NCBI RefSeq assembly: GCF_902859825.1
Contig: NZ_CADIKB010000032.1
Location: 26,026-81,900 of the forward strand
Source of the DNA: Paraburkholderia phenoliruptrix
Lineage (GTDB): Bacteria; Pseudomonadota; Gammaproteobacteria; Burkholderiales; Burkholderiaceae
DNA length: 55,875 nt
Direction: 5' to 3'
Under the pieces are notes generated by a model. The model searched no databases and had not been told where the DNA came from. It was given only the letters and a program-made list of their open reading frames with translations. Shown here piece after piece: positions 24,136-33,611 of the stretch (position 1 is its first letter; the number at the start of each line of letters is the position of its first letter). Made by a program: the position numbers and the translations under genes.

Positions 24136-26019
24136 ATGCACTCATTCGTTCGATTTTTCTGCTTGGTGTGCGCGTGCGCGACGGCGTACGGCGCGAGCGC
24201 GTCCGCCACCTTGCCCAACGAAGGCAACGAGGCGCCGTCGACGCTGGAGAACGATGTGCATGTCTTCGTCGTCCAGCACGACGGTTCCGTCGAGGAGCAC
24301 GACGACTCGACGCTGCGCGCGAATACCGTGAGCGGCATCGACGATATCGCGCAACGTTATATCTGGTTCAACAAGGGCATCGAGAAGGTCGAGCTGCTCG
24401 CGGCCGACACGATCGACCGCGACGGCGTCGCTCATGCGGTTGGTCCGGAAGCGATTCGCGACGTGCAGGAACCACGCTCCGCGGGTGCCCCGACTTTCGA
24501 GGACGGCGTGCTACGCACGGTGGTCTTTCCCGGCATCGAGGCCGGTTCGCGCACGCGTCTTGTGTTCCGCAAGACGCGCACGAAGCCGCTTCAGGCGGGA
24601 CTCTTCAGTTATTTCGTCGAGCCGTCGCGCCAGCCCGTCGAAAGCCAGCGCCTCATCTTCGACCTGCCCGACGACGTGCCGCTTCATGCCGACGCGCGCG
24701 GCTACGTTGCACTGGCGCCCGTTACGGCGAACGGCCGCACGCGCTACGAATTCGACTACAGCCACGGCTCTTATTCACCGATCGAAAGCGGTGCTGTCGG
24801 ATACGTGACTTACGGCGACCGGCTGATGGTGTCCACCGAACCCGACTTTGCGTCGTTCGCCGCGCGCTACCGTATCGCGGCGGTCGACCCGAGCGCTGGC
24901 GATCCCGCAGTCGCGCAACTTGCGCGATCGCTGACAGCGAACGCCGCTGATCCGCGCGCGAAAGCACGGGCCATTTATGACTGGGTGCGCCTGAACGTAC
25001 GTTACGTCGCACTCTTTCTCGGCGAGACGGCGGCGGCACCTCACAAGGTGACCGACGTACTGCGCAATCGCTATGGCGATTGCAAGGACCATGTGGCGCT
25101 CTTTGGCGCGCTGCTCGCAGCGGTCGGGATACGCAGCGAACCGGTGCTGCTAGGTCTCGGCCCGGTCTATACGTTGCCGTCCGTGCCCGGTTACGGCGCA
25201 AGCGCCATCAATCACGCGATTGTCTGGATGCCTGACCTTGGCGTGTATGCCGACACCACCGTCGGCGGCACCGAATTCGGCTACCTGCCGGCCGGCATCA
25301 TGGATCGTCCGGCGCTGCTGGTGAACGAGGGTGTACTGTCGCGCACGCCCCCGACGCAGAAACGGGAGCGTGTCGCGCGCCTGCAGATCGATGTCGCGTC
25401 CAGCGGCGTGGCCGACTACACCTATCACGTCGAGGACGCGGGCTGGACCGCGGAACTGGAACGCAACATGTTCAGGCGTGCTACACGCGAGCGCGCGCGG
25501 CAGATTGCGACCGACCGCCTGCGGCAGACCGGATTGCGCGGCACGGTGCAGATTCGCACCGGCGAACTGGACGCGACGTACGGGCCGTTTGACGCATCCA
25601 TAGCCGGCTCGCTCGATCATTTCGTGTGGCCGGACGGCACGACCGCCCTGCCTGCACTGTCGAGCCTGTCCGGTGGGATCGCGACCCAGGTGCAGGGCTG
25701 GCTCGCCGAGCCGGTACGCACACAGCCCTGGGTGTGCATTGGCGGCGACTTCGTCGAGACGGCACAGATCGCACTACCCCAGACCCTACGCGTGACTGAC
25801 CTGCCTGAGGATTCCAGGGTACAGGATCGCTTCTTCGATTTCGAATCGCACTATGTCTTCGATCCGGGCACGAGGGTCGTGCAGATCACGCGGCGGCTGC
25901 ACGCACGCTTCGCGCATCAGATGTGCTCGCCGGACGATTCTGGTATGGCACGTGCGTCGCTCGAGCGCATTGAGCGCGACACGCTCGCGCAGATCATTGT
26001 ACGGACAGAGAGTCGCTGA
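24136..26019 (+). CDS. Exported DUF3857/transglutaminase-like protein
   Basis: 627 residues from the ATG at 24136 (MHSFVRFFCLVCACATAYGA), with a signal peptide cleaved near ASASA. The first half is a DUF3857-like beta domain (QRYIWFNKGIEKVELLAADT; RLVFRKTRTKPLQAGLFSYF). A transglutaminase-like domain follows with a full catalytic triad: Cys in RYGDCKDHVALFGALLAAVG, His in SAINHAIVWMPD and Asp in VYADTTVGG. The C-terminal part is a beta-rich DUF-type domain. Proteins of this layout are periplasmic, with unproven peptidase or transamidase roles. I preferred this start because the 45 codons upstream are rich in Arg/Pro and would mask the signal peptide. Confidence 0.85.
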   Translation: MHSFVRFFCLVCACATAYGASASATLPNEGNEAPSTLENDVHVFVVQHDGSVEEHDDSTLRANTVSGIDDIAQRYIWFNKGIEKVELLAADTIDRDGVAHAVGPEAIRDVQEPRSAGAPTFEDGVLRTVVFPGIEAGSRTRLVFRKTRTKPLQAGLFSYFVEPSRQPVESQRLIFDLPDDVPLHADARGYVALAPVTANGRTRYEFDYSHGSYSPIESGAVGYVTYGDRLMVSTEPDFASFAARYRIAAVDPSAGDPAVAQLARSLTANAADPRAKARAIYDWVRLNVRYVALFLGETAAAPHKVTDVLRNRYGDCKDHVALFGALLAAVGIRSEPVLLGLGPVYTLPSVPGYGASAINHAIVWMPDLGVYADTTVGGTEFGYLPAGIMDRPALLVNEGVLSRTPPTQKRERVARLQIDVASSGVADYTYHVEDAGWTAELERNMFRRATRERARQIATDRLRQTGLRGTVQIRTGELDATYGPFDASIAGSLDHFVWPDGTTALPALSSLSGGIATQVQGWLAEPVRTQPWVCIGGDFVETAQIALPQTLRVTDLPEDSRVQDRFFDFESHYVFDPGTRVVQITRRLHARFAHQMCSPDDSGMARASLERIERDTLAQIIVRTESR

Positions 26020-26252
26020 AAAAGTGGCCGCGCGAAGGACCCGGGAGCCAGCTTTCGGTCAGGCAGCCATGATCCATGGGGTAGTCTTCTGGCCCGTTCA
26101 GCGACTGGCGGATTGATTGCAAAAATCCTTGTCGATCAAAGGTTCGCTCATCCCCTGCTGCGCGAAAGCCGACGAGTCGCCAGGCCCTGGTGCAAGCGGC
26201 CCTGGCTCCGGCATGATCGAGCGCGCCCCTGGGATGCCCCCGCGCCCGTCAC

Positions 26253-26459
26253 CTATCTGGGCGGGCAGTTCGGTGGTTTGACGTGCAGGGACTGGCAAGG
26301 ATATGTTTTGGGTAGTTGCACCGCCCGCGCTGCACTCGTGCTGGAGTCATCGCTACTCACGACGCTCGACTCTTTTGTTGCGAAGGAATTCGCGCAGCCG
26401 GCAAGCACCACTGCCAGGCCCGACATCACGGCGACTTTACTCCACACAAAGGATGGCAT
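26253..26459 (-). CDS. Small predicted lipoprotein
   Basis: 68 residues with a hydrophobic leader and a clear lipobox (MSGLAVVLAGCANSFATKES; LAGC, Cys about residue 22). After the lipidated Cys the chain is short and Ser-rich and ends CPPR. No ribosome binding site is obvious before the ATG, but the start overlaps the end of the exported protein at 26437 by 23 bases, which suggests coupling. Function unknown; it could be a spurious frame. Confidence 0.45.
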   Translation of the reverse strand: MPSFVWSKVAVMSGLAVVLAGCANSFATKESSVVSSDDSSTSAARAVQLPKTYPCQSLHVKPPNCPPR

Positions 26460-26832
26460 ATGGACTCGACAAAAAGGAAGAATGGGTTTGCAGCGCGGCT
26501 AACCAGGCTGGGTAGCCCGCTGCGCCTGAGCGCGACTGACGCGCGCGATTGCGCTCCGTCGTCGCCCGACCGGGACGGTCAGTTTGCGTTTCTGGCGGCA
26601 CAATGGTGTCTCGTTGAGGCTGACTCGCCCGCTGTTGCCCCTGCTCGCGTGTCTTTCCAACCGGCGTTTCCCGCCCTCCCGGCGCGCGCCATCCCGATGC
26701 AGGCATATCCGCGCTATCCTTCACGACGAAAGCAGGCGTTGCCGCCTTCGGGTAGTCGTGGTCAGCGTCGGCAAGAGCCGAAGTGGCAAGCGTCGCAAAG
26801 ACCACCGCGGTAGCGACAAGCTGAACTTTCAT
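26437..26832 (-). CDS. Small exported protein, unknown function
   Basis: 131 residues from the ATG at 26830-26832, preceded by a strong GGAGGGG ribosome binding site, which decides the start. A signal peptide is clear (MKVQLVATAVVFATLATSAL, then ADADHDYPKAATPAFVVKDS). The rest is hydrophilic, rich in Arg, Gln and Pro, with no recognised domain. The first 30 mature residues resemble the short exported proteins common in Burkholderiales; the later part may be poorly conserved. Confidence 0.6.
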   Translation of the reverse strand: MKVQLVATAVVFATLATSALADADHDYPKAATPAFVVKDSADMPASGWRAPGGRETPVGKTREQGQQRASQPQRDTIVPPETQTDRPGRATTERNRARQSRSGAAGYPAWLAALQTHSSFLSSPYAILCVE

Positions 26833-27079
26833 ATGTCCCCTCCAGAACAGCGCCGGAACCGGCGATCGCGATTTCGACCGGGTTTCATTCTGGCGGGCGG
26901 CATATGAACGGGACATGGCGTGGAAATGACCTTTTGGTCATCCCGAACCAGTTGACAGTGCCGCTTTCGACGCCGTCCCGCAGCAACCGGTCAACTAACG
27001 TACCCGACGCCGACCACGTGCCGGAGCCCGTGAAGGCTGGCCGCCGCCTGAGCGTTGCTCCTGTCGGGAGGATTCAGGC

Positions 27080-28343
27080 TCAGAGAAGCCTCGCGATGGC
27101 CTCAATCGGTTTCATGCCTGCGCCGAAACGGGCGATGTTCTCACGGTGCTCCTTGAGAGCACCATATGACAGGTACTTGATGCCCAGTTCCGCAACACGG
27201 GAGAAGGCCGGTCGCGCCAGCTGACTCCGGACATCGGCCTCCCGTGCGTCAGGCGCCACCAGATACAGGTGACGCTGCGCTGCGGTAACCGAGCCGAGCG
27301 CCAGGTCGAGCAGGCGCACGATGCCCGAGTAGATGGATGTCGTGTGCTCGACCTCGAATGCGGCGACAACGGTCTGATCGGGATGCAGCCAGATGACGTC
27401 GATGAGCGGCACCGTGTCCGCCCCGTTAATGCTGAGCGATGTGGGCAGTTCCGATATGCAGCCGTCAACAAGCTTCCCGCCTGCATAGGGACGCGAACGG
27501 TCATTGGTGGCAATCCAGACCATGTACCCAAGTGAGTGACCCAGATCGCGTAACCAGCCCTGAACCTCGGTATGGGTCGCATCCTGTTGCTGGTTCGCTT
27601 CGAGTTGTCTGGCAAGCGCGGTTGATTGCGCGCGAACGGCCTCCAGATCCTTCAGCCAGGCCTCACTCGCCGCGGTATCGTCGGTTGAAGGAGGCAGCGG
27701 ATATCGATCCATACCGACATCAAACAGGAATCCTGCGATGGCTCCGAGGTCATTGGACAGCAGCGATCGATGCTCGAGATTCACTTCCAGGATACGCTGC
27801 CGCATCGCCAGATAGTGGTCCCAGCGCCCCAGTTTCATATTCGCGTGCATCACCGCGTTGAAGCCTCTCACGATCGCGGTGTTGAACGGACTGACATGTG
27901 TGGGATGAATGAAATAAAGCAGATTGGCAACAGCAGGCCCGAGTCCCTTGATGCCGTGAGTGAGAATCCAGTATCCGGATTGCATCGAGAACCTCATCGG
28001 CTTCGTTGCAGCAATCGCACGCGTCCAGCGCTTTGCCGAACGCCCGCTGATTCGCGGAATTCTCATAAATATCCGGGATGCGAAGCTTGGGTTTCCACAA
28101 AAACGCATGGTCGGCGCCCCGGAAAATCTGGCGCTGCTCCGCCACGGATGCAACGACCGTTTCGAGCGAGGAACCGCGATATGTGTTGCCAAAAGCCCCG
28201 GACTCAATTTCCTTGACGACCTGCCGGATGCCCTGGCGGATGGAACGGAAATTCTTGAGCCGCTCAGGCTAGAGAAACCATGTCTGGAAAGTCCCGGCGG
28301 GGTCCGCTTTCCAGTGTTCGATCAGCGCGTGGAGACTATTCAT
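27080..28343 (-). pseudogene. Restriction-endonuclease-like gene with stop and frameshift
   Basis: The minus-strand ATG at 28341-28343 opens MNSLHALIEHWKADPAG, but codon 25 is TAG in FQTWFL-stop-PERLKNFRSI, where relatives have a Trp (TGG). The frame then continues to EADEVLDAI and shifts at about 27985 into the frame that encodes SGYWILTHGIKGLGPAVANL. From there 300 residues are intact, including HTEVQGWLRDLGHSLGYMVW and VVAAFEVEHTTSIYSGIVRL, the likely PD-(D/E)XK core (FEVE in place of ExK). I recall relatives annotated as type II restriction endonuclease-like proteins; no methyltransferase is adjacent. Two independent lesions make a functional product unlikely. Confidence 0.7.
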
Positions 28344-28618
28344 ATTTTGACTTTTTTGGCTTGCCGGTGAGTCTATCACCGCACTGACGATGCACGGCTG
28401 GAGATCGCTTGACCTGTACCCGGAAGGTTCAGGCGCGGTCCTGATGGCCACCGGCATGGTCGCAGCAGTCCAGGATGAGCATCAGTGATGCAGCGAAGGC
28501 GTTCCGCGTCTCCGCCAGCATGACCGGTCAATCCGAAGAGGCCGGACTCATCCTGCCAGAGGCATTTGGATGGAGCACCTGAGGCCGACGGCTTATACGC
28601 GCTTACGCGTAAAACCAC

Positions 28619-28649
28619 TTGACCTTCCAGCGGTGGGAATGCTCATACT
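28619..28649 (+). promoter_or_regulatory. CueR-type promoter of copZ (first copy)
   Basis: The -35 TTGACC (28619-28624) and -10 CATACT (28644-28649) are 19 bases apart, the long spacer typical of MerR-family activation. Between them is a partial dyad (ACCTTCC ... GGGAAT), less perfect than in the other two copies. Confidence 0.75.
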
Positions 28650-28679
28650 GCAATTCACCCAGTCCAGATGGAGAACAGG

Positions 28680-28877
28680 ATGGAACTTGAAGTGAAAGAC
28701 ATGACCTGCGGCCACTGTGCCGACCACATTACGAAGGCCGTCAAGAATGTCGATCCATCCGCGACGATCGACGTCAATCTCAACGAAAAACGCGTCACGG
28801 TTGCGTCGGCGCTGCCAGCGCAAGACGTGCTCCACGCAGTATCGGAAGCTGGCTACAGTCCGGTACTGATCGCGTGA
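28680..28877 (+). CDS. copZ: CopZ-like copper chaperone (first copy)
   Basis: 65 residues, a single heavy-metal-associated domain of the ferredoxin-like fold. It starts MELEVKDMTCGHCADHITKA; the MTCGHC loop provides the two Cu(I)-binding Cys. It would carry cytoplasmic Cu(I) to exporters or to CueR. I chose the ATG at 28680 over one 12 bases upstream because GGAG precedes it and the other two copies start at the same residue. It is the most divergent of the three (DVNLNEKRVTVASALPAQDV). No copper ATPase follows; the next gene is on the other strand. Confidence 0.93.
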   Translation: MELEVKDMTCGHCADHITKAVKNVDPSATIDVNLNEKRVTVASALPAQDVLHAVSEAGYSPVLIA

Positions 28878-29106
28878 TTCGCATCCGCGCACGGCCCGGG
28901 TATACGCCTGGCACCCAGGAAACATGTGACGCCAGGCGGCCAGCTGACATCACCACACATCGCTTCCCGTTGACCGACGACGTACGCCATGGGCCGGAGT
29001 GATGAACGGTCCTGCTTCGGCGGCCCGGTCACATTAACCTGCCCCGATATTCACCTGTCGATTGCGGCCGCGGTCGCAGATCAATCGACAGGAAACGTAA
29101 CAGGCT

Positions 29107-29961
29107 TCAATTCTGCGGCTTCACGAACCGCAGCGTCATGTCGTCGCTCTCGCCGATGGCCAGATATTTCTCCCGATCCTTGTCCCCCAGCTTGAGTGTC
29201 GGCGGCAGGTACCAGACCGGAACACTTCCATCGTCTTTGGGATTGGCGTTGACTTCCGACGTGCCCGAAAGCGTGAAGCCCGCCTGGAGAGCCTGGTCAA
29301 CAGCGTAAGCCTGTGGGACGCGGCCATTCAGGGCGGCGCCGGCCACATCACCTCCGGCGCTTGCCCGATGTTCAACAACGCCCAGCACTCCGCCTGGTTT
29401 CAGTACCTGATAGGCAGCACGAAAAAAACTCTGCATAACCGCGTCAGTCGTCTCATGGTGTGCGTTCAGATATACAAAGTCATGCAGATTGAGGAACGTA
29501 ACGACCAAGTCGGCAGACGCCGGCCCACCGAGCGGCATGTAACCAGGCGGCTCATACGGTGTCGTCTCCACCTTTCCGAACACTCCCGGATTGCCTGCAA
29601 GCTTTTGCCCATATGCGCTGCCCATCTTTCTGTAAAACGGATTGGCACTTGTTACCGGCGGCGCAGCCTCGATCAACCGTCCATGCTCCCTGAGAAAGGG
29701 TGCCAGAATTTCAGTGTACCAGCCGGATCCCGGCAGGACTTCAATGACGGTCATGTCGGGCCTGATGCCTAAGAACTGAAGCGTTTGCCGCGGATGACGA
29801 TACTTGTCCCGTAGCTTGAACGCGGGGGTGCGCTGCGGACCTTCTATCGCAGACTCCAGGGCCTGGCCCGGGTCTTTCGGAATCGTAGTCCCAGCGGTTG
29901 CTGGCGGCAGGGATACAACCAGCATCACCGATGCTGCCACTGTCCTGAATGCTGCTTTCAC
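29107..29961 (-). CDS. Exported class I SAM-dependent methyltransferase-like protein
   Basis: 284 residues from the GTG at 29959-29961, chosen because GGAGGT sits eight bases before it and a signal peptide starts there (KAAFRTVAASVMLVVSLPPA). Motif I of class I methyltransferases is present as MTVIEVLPGSGWYTEILAPF, and later VLKPGGVLGVVEHRA matches motif IV/post-IV. SAM is cytoplasmic, so a secreted member is odd; such predicted exported methyltransferases are nevertheless seen in many proteobacteria. The substrate is unknown. It sits alone between copZ and a gene-poor stretch, pointing left. Confidence 0.82.
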   Translation of the reverse strand: MKAAFRTVAASVMLVVSLPPATAGTTIPKDPGQALESAIEGPQRTPAFKLRDKYRHPRQTLQFLGIRPDMTVIEVLPGSGWYTEILAPFLREHGRLIEAAPPVTSANPFYRKMGSAYGQKLAGNPGVFGKVETTPYEPPGYMPLGGPASADLVVTFLNLHDFVYLNAHHETTDAVMQSFFRAAYQVLKPGGVLGVVEHRASAGGDVAGAALNGRVPQAYAVDQALQAGFTLSGTSEVNANPKDDGSVPVWYLPPTLKLGDKDREKYLAIGESDDMTLRFVKPQN

Positions 29962-31200
29962 GAATACCTCCGTTGCCACGGTGTCTCCAATGAACTGTCT
30001 CGATGGTGCCAGGCGGTCGCCGCGGAACCGTGTGCCAGACGCTGGTAACTGTCAGTCGCGTGAGAAAACCGGGCCGCCAGGTGGGTACCGTGCGCGCCTC
30101 AGGGTCACGTCAGCAAAAAGACCGCAGCCTTTCTGGCTCGAGATCCCTCACAGCCGAACGATGGATTCGACATCGTAAACCGCAAATCTGATCGCGTCGA
30201 CGCGATTGTACTGTCTGTGTGTCCACGCACCCGCATCGCGCGGAACCAGGACTGCTTGACATAGCGACCAAATCGGCAGTGTGACTGCCCAGCAGTCTCC
30301 CTCTTTGGTTCGCGCCATGACTCGCCGAACGAACGGCGCTACCCGACTGTTCGCAGAGGTTGCCAACGCGATGCATGACGGCGTTAAGACTGCATCAGCC
30401 AGATCCAGTCGAACCATGTCACTCAGCGGGACCCGCACGAGCGGCGACGGCTTTGACCGTACGGCGCGACCTGGCTTTGCCGGATTGTCGCAGTGTGCGT
30501 GCCAAACTGCAGCCGCCTGCCGATCATGCTGATCGCCACGTCCATCAGAGACGATGGCCGTTACGGCTCGATTCGGCGCACCATTGCATACGCATACGCC
30601 GCCACCTCCAGCTGGCTGCCGAACGGCACAACGAGCAGGGTGACAGGAGAAAACGTATCTGAGGCGTAGCGACGCATGATAGGTGTCAGCCCGCTTGACT
30701 AGCGTCGAGCGAGGCGCGCGGTAAGTCCGGGAGCAAATTCGCATCCCCAAACGCGCTCACTAACGGCCCGGCAGACTCTTCCGCCCGGTACCCGGTTTGC
30801 CTCGCCGGCTCGTTCGTTGCTACTGCGCAGCACGTCTTTCACCTCGACTCAATGATGAAACGGAGAGCCACCTCACGACCGCCCTGTCAAAGGGTCAGTC
30901 GTCAGGTTCTTCCTGACCGCACCCGCATTGTGCTGACGGGCGACGAAGCGTCGCATGGGTTAACATCTTACTGACGCGGTAGGAGACTCCATCGAGGTTC
31001 TCCTGATCCTGCGCGTGTCGGACCCGGCGTCAGCCAGCGGTTTGTTAATGCGGCAGAGGCTTGAGACGCCCCAACGCAGATTGGGACAGTTGTAGCTGTT
31101 CCGTGATGCCGGAGCCGCGAACGGAGGCACCCGGCACGAAGTTAGTAGCATCATTTCAAAGCTGCATCTGTGTGGTCAGATGCAGCCGAAACCGTGTCGC
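29962..31200. other. 1.2-kb stretch without a supported gene
   Basis: Only weak frames occur. A minus-strand frame at 30148-30750 (200 codons) has Arg/Ala-rich, shadow-like content in its first half and a slightly more protein-like end (IWSLCQAVLVPRDAGAW). Another at 30960-31154 is Ser/Arg-rich. Neither has a ribosome binding site or a known domain. The stretch is probably a graveyard of degraded genes between modules. Confidence 0.4.
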
Positions 31201-31488
31201 TCAGTGTGACAGACCGTACAGTTCCTGATTGCGCCGAATCGTTTCGGCACCCGGCGGATAGTCGTTCTTCCGGAACGGCAGAAGACCGTCTTTCTGCGCC
31301 TGAATCAGTTCGACATGAACTTCGGCACGTGTTTTACCACGCGCTCCAGACGAATAGGAACCGGCGGAAACACCGCCCACAGCGGTATCGCTGCCGGTTG
31401 CACCAGCCGATTGGTAGTTGGCGTCTGCAAATGCCGGCGCAGCCGCGGCGATGCCGATAACAGCAAGAAGAACGGTCAGCAGCTTCAT
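31201..31488 (-). CDS. Exported DUF4148-type protein
   Basis: 95 residues with a signal peptide (MKLLTVLLAVIGIAAAAPAF, cleaved after FA). The C-terminal half is typical DUF4148: KTRAEVHVELIQAQKDGLLP, then RKNDYPPGAETIRRNQELYG. This short secreted family is abundant in Burkholderia and relatives; its function is unknown. It is often copper- or stress-responsive by association only. A monocistronic gene with its promoter in 31489-31600 is likely. Confidence 0.85.
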   Translation of the reverse strand: MKLLTVLLAVIGIAAAAPAFADANYQSAGATGSDTAVGGVSAGSYSSGARGKTRAEVHVELIQAQKDGLLPFRKNDYPPGAETIRRNQELYGLSH

Positions 31489-31683
31489 TCAATTACTCCG
31501 TTTCAGTGTTTGACGGAGTCAGTTTAGGTATCTGTCTCTGACAGGACCGTGGCCAGCAGATGAACAATTCGTCAGATACTCACGACTTGCACGACAGCGT
31601 CGCCCCATGCGGTGAGACGTCTTCACACAGGACTCCAAAAGATACTGCCACGAACCTCATTGAAGTGCAGAGCGCAGGGACAT

Positions 31684-31714
31684 AAAAAAAGGACCCGGAC
31701 GTAGAGCCGGGTCC
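31684..31714 (-). terminator. Rho-independent terminator of the copper operon
   Basis: On the minus strand an 8-bp GC stem (GGACCCGG/CCGGGTCC, 31691-31714) is followed by a run of seven T (31684-31690). It lies about 105 bases after the copD stop and closes the minus-strand operon. Confidence 0.88.
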
Positions 31715-31819
31715 CGTAAAAGATGGTCGTTGCCTGAAATCAATCAAGGCCGGGTGGCGCCTTCATCGAACTGTTGGCGATGACCATCTGCGTGGACTGA
31801 AGAACTCCTCCGATGCGAT

Positions 31820-32767
31820 CTAGGCCGTACCGGGCAACGGGCTGGAAACCAGGATCGCAGCCGCAACCAGTACGCTGACCAGCACCACCGACTCAACGTG
31901 CAGGACCATCGCGAAACGCTTCAGAGGTCGTACGGACGACGCCGATGCGGTGTCCTTCAAAGACGTCATCAACCCGGGCATTTCAAAGAAGCGGTTATGT
32001 CCGCCAAGCGCAGCAGCGATGAATACAAAGCCAAGCTTTAGCAGCAGCACCTGCCCGTATGCCGAGTTCAGCAGATTGCCGGGCGAGTTGACACCGCGCC
32101 AGCCGTTGTACGCACCCGTGATGAACAGGGCGATCAGCGCGAATGTCGCCGTGTCCGACAGCGACTGGATGAACGCTGCGCTATTCGTGCGCTCGCTTTC
32201 CGGGGCCCTGAAGAAGCGCGGCACAACCACATAGGTCGCCACCAGCACGAGGCCGACCCACGCGCTGATGGCCAGCAGGTGAATCCAGTCCGCCCACACC
32301 GGCACGCTGAGCACGCCGGCATCAACGGGGTGCCCTGCGTTGCTTCGCGTCATCGCAAAGCCCGCGAGTGCGAGCCACAGCACCGGCTGAAAGCGGATGC
32401 TGCCCGCTCGCGGCGGCATCAGTGAGATGCCGGCTACGCAGAGCAGGAACGCGGCGCCGGCAGCCCAGGTGTGGCCATAGCCGGTTCCCTCAAGCATCGA
32501 GCGCACGGCCGGCCAGGCGTCGGCAAGTGTCGAGTCGCTCATCAACGCACAATGAATCCAGAACTCAAACACCGATGACAGAAGCGCAACGGTCGCTGCG
32601 ACGCGAAACGCCCGCGTCAGCCGGCGACTGACGCCCACCTGCCAGGCGGTTGGCGAACGGGCCAGCCACCGTTCGCTCAGCAGCGCACCGACAAGTACCG
32701 CAAAGCCGAGGTTTTGCAGCGCAACGGACGCGAACCGCAAAATGCCAAGGAAACCGTCGTTCATCAT
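31820..32767 (-). CDS. copD: CopD copper-resistance membrane protein
   Basis: 315 residues with about eight transmembrane helices. CopD/PcoD features include NLGFAVLVGALLSERWLA near the start and the conserved His/Trp-rich helices VWADWIHLLAISAWVG and GHNRFFEMPGL. CopD acts in the inner membrane with CopC and is thought to move copper across it. The stop codon of copC overlaps the start (4 bases), the usual copC-copD arrangement. It is the last gene before the terminator at 31684. Confidence 0.92.
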   Translation of the reverse strand: MMNDGFLGILRFASVALQNLGFAVLVGALLSERWLARSPTAWQVGVSRRLTRAFRVAATVALLSSVFEFWIHCALMSDSTLADAWPAVRSMLEGTGYGHTWAAGAAFLLCVAGISLMPPRAGSIRFQPVLWLALAGFAMTRSNAGHPVDAGVLSVPVWADWIHLLAISAWVGLVLVATYVVVPRFFRAPESERTNSAAFIQSLSDTATFALIALFITGAYNGWRGVNSPGNLLNSAYGQVLLLKLGFVFIAAALGGHNRFFEMPGLMTSLKDTASASSVRPLKRFAMVLHVESVVLVSVLVAAAILVSSPLPGTA

Positions 32768-33138
32768 TTCACCTTGAAGGCGTATGTGCCCTTGGTCTTA
32801 TGGGCATCCTGCGTCATGACTGCCCATTGCACCGAATAGGAACCGGACGACAGCTTCGGAACGGCAAGCGTCAGAACACGCCGATTCGACGGATCGACCT
32901 TCGCCTTTTCCTTACCGACCGGTGCACCACTTGCGTCGGTCACCTTGATCGTGCTGAAAGTGGACTCCAGGTCTTCGTTGAACGTGAGTCGCAGCGCGTC
33001 AGGTGCCGCCTCGACCGTGCTGCCCGCTGTCGGCTCGGCGCTCTCGAGCTTGCCGTGCGCAAACGCCGCCGCTGGAGCTAGTGCAATAGCAGCGGCAGCG
33101 GCGACGCCCACTAACCATTTCTGATTCAGTGCTTTCAT
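32764..33138 (-). CDS. copC: CopC periplasmic copper-binding protein
   Basis: 124 residues. The signal peptide MKALNQKWLVGVAAAAAIAL ends at AFA, giving the mature N-terminus HGKLESAEPTAGSTVEAAPD, whose first His is a Cu(II) ligand in CopC. The other ligands are probably in the Asp-His segment MTQDAHKTKGTY. There is no Met-rich Cu(I) loop, so this is the Cu(II)-only form. It works with CopD encoded next. Confidence 0.93.
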   Translation of the reverse strand: MKALNQKWLVGVAAAAAIALAPAAAFAHGKLESAEPTAGSTVEAAPDALRLTFNEDLESTFSTIKVTDASGAPVGKEKAKVDPSNRRVLTLAVPKLSSGSYSVQWAVMTQDAHKTKGTYAFKVK

Positions 33139-33202
33139 ATCGTGTGGTCCTCAATTCGTTGGTGAAACGGTATGGCCGTGGCGCCGCCATGGCCCGCATA
33201 CG

Positions 33203-33550
33203 TTACTTCTTCTGCAGCTTCATCACGGTCAGTGCGCCGTCCACTTCCTCGGCCACGAAATCAATCTTGTCGCCGACCTTGACCTGCGAAATCATTGCCG
33301 GGTCCTTGACCTTGAAAACCATCGTCATGGCATCCATGCCCAGGTTTTCCAGCGGACCATGCTTGATGGTCAGCTTTCCGGCTGCGGCATCGACCTTCTT
33401 GATTTCCCCATGGGACATGGCGGCCTTTTCATCTGCCGGCTTGGCACTGCTGCCGCTCATATCCATGTTGCCCATCTCGCCGGCGGCAAAGGCCGATGCC
33501 GAAATTGCCAACGCGCAGCCAACTGCAATCGATACAAATACGTTCTTCAT
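33203..33550 (-). CDS. CusF-like periplasmic copper-binding protein
   Basis: 115 residues from the ATG at 33548-33550, with a signal peptide (MKNVFVSIAVGCALAISASA). The mature domain is a small OB-fold of the CusF family: HGEIKKVDAAAGKLTIKHGP, ENLGMDAMTMVFKVKDPAMI, VGDKIDFVAEEVDGALTVMK. In E. coli CusF, His, Trp and two Met bind Cu(I)/Ag(I). Here the His (KHGP) and the two Met (AMTM) are kept, but the Trp position appears to be Met (LGMDAMTM). The upstream open frame overlaps copA and was rejected. No CusCBA RND pump is seen, so the partner may be the TolC-like protein or a pump elsewhere. Confidence 0.88.
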   Translation of the reverse strand: MKNVFVSIAVGCALAISASAFAAGEMGNMDMSGSSAKPADEKAAMSHGEIKKVDAAAGKLTIKHGPLENLGMDAMTMVFKVKDPAMISQVKVGDKIDFVAEEVDGALTVMKLQKK

Positions 33551-33611
33551 CACTCTTTCTCCTGTGTTAAATAAAAACTCGAGCCGGACTGCACGTCCGC
33601 CCAGACAAAAA

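Noticed and set aside
30148..30750. 200-codon minus-strand frame
   Set aside because: No ribosome binding site, no domain, Arg/Ala-rich bias typical of shadow frames in GC-rich DNA; kept only as a remark in the gap entry.
30960..31154. 64-codon minus-strand frame starting MMLLTSCRVPP
   Set aside because: Short, Ser/Arg-rich, no start signal and no recognised relative.
31489..31690. Possible small RNA between the terminator and the DUF4148 gene
   Set aside because: Only the terminator of the copper operon is supported; no promoter or second hairpin seen.
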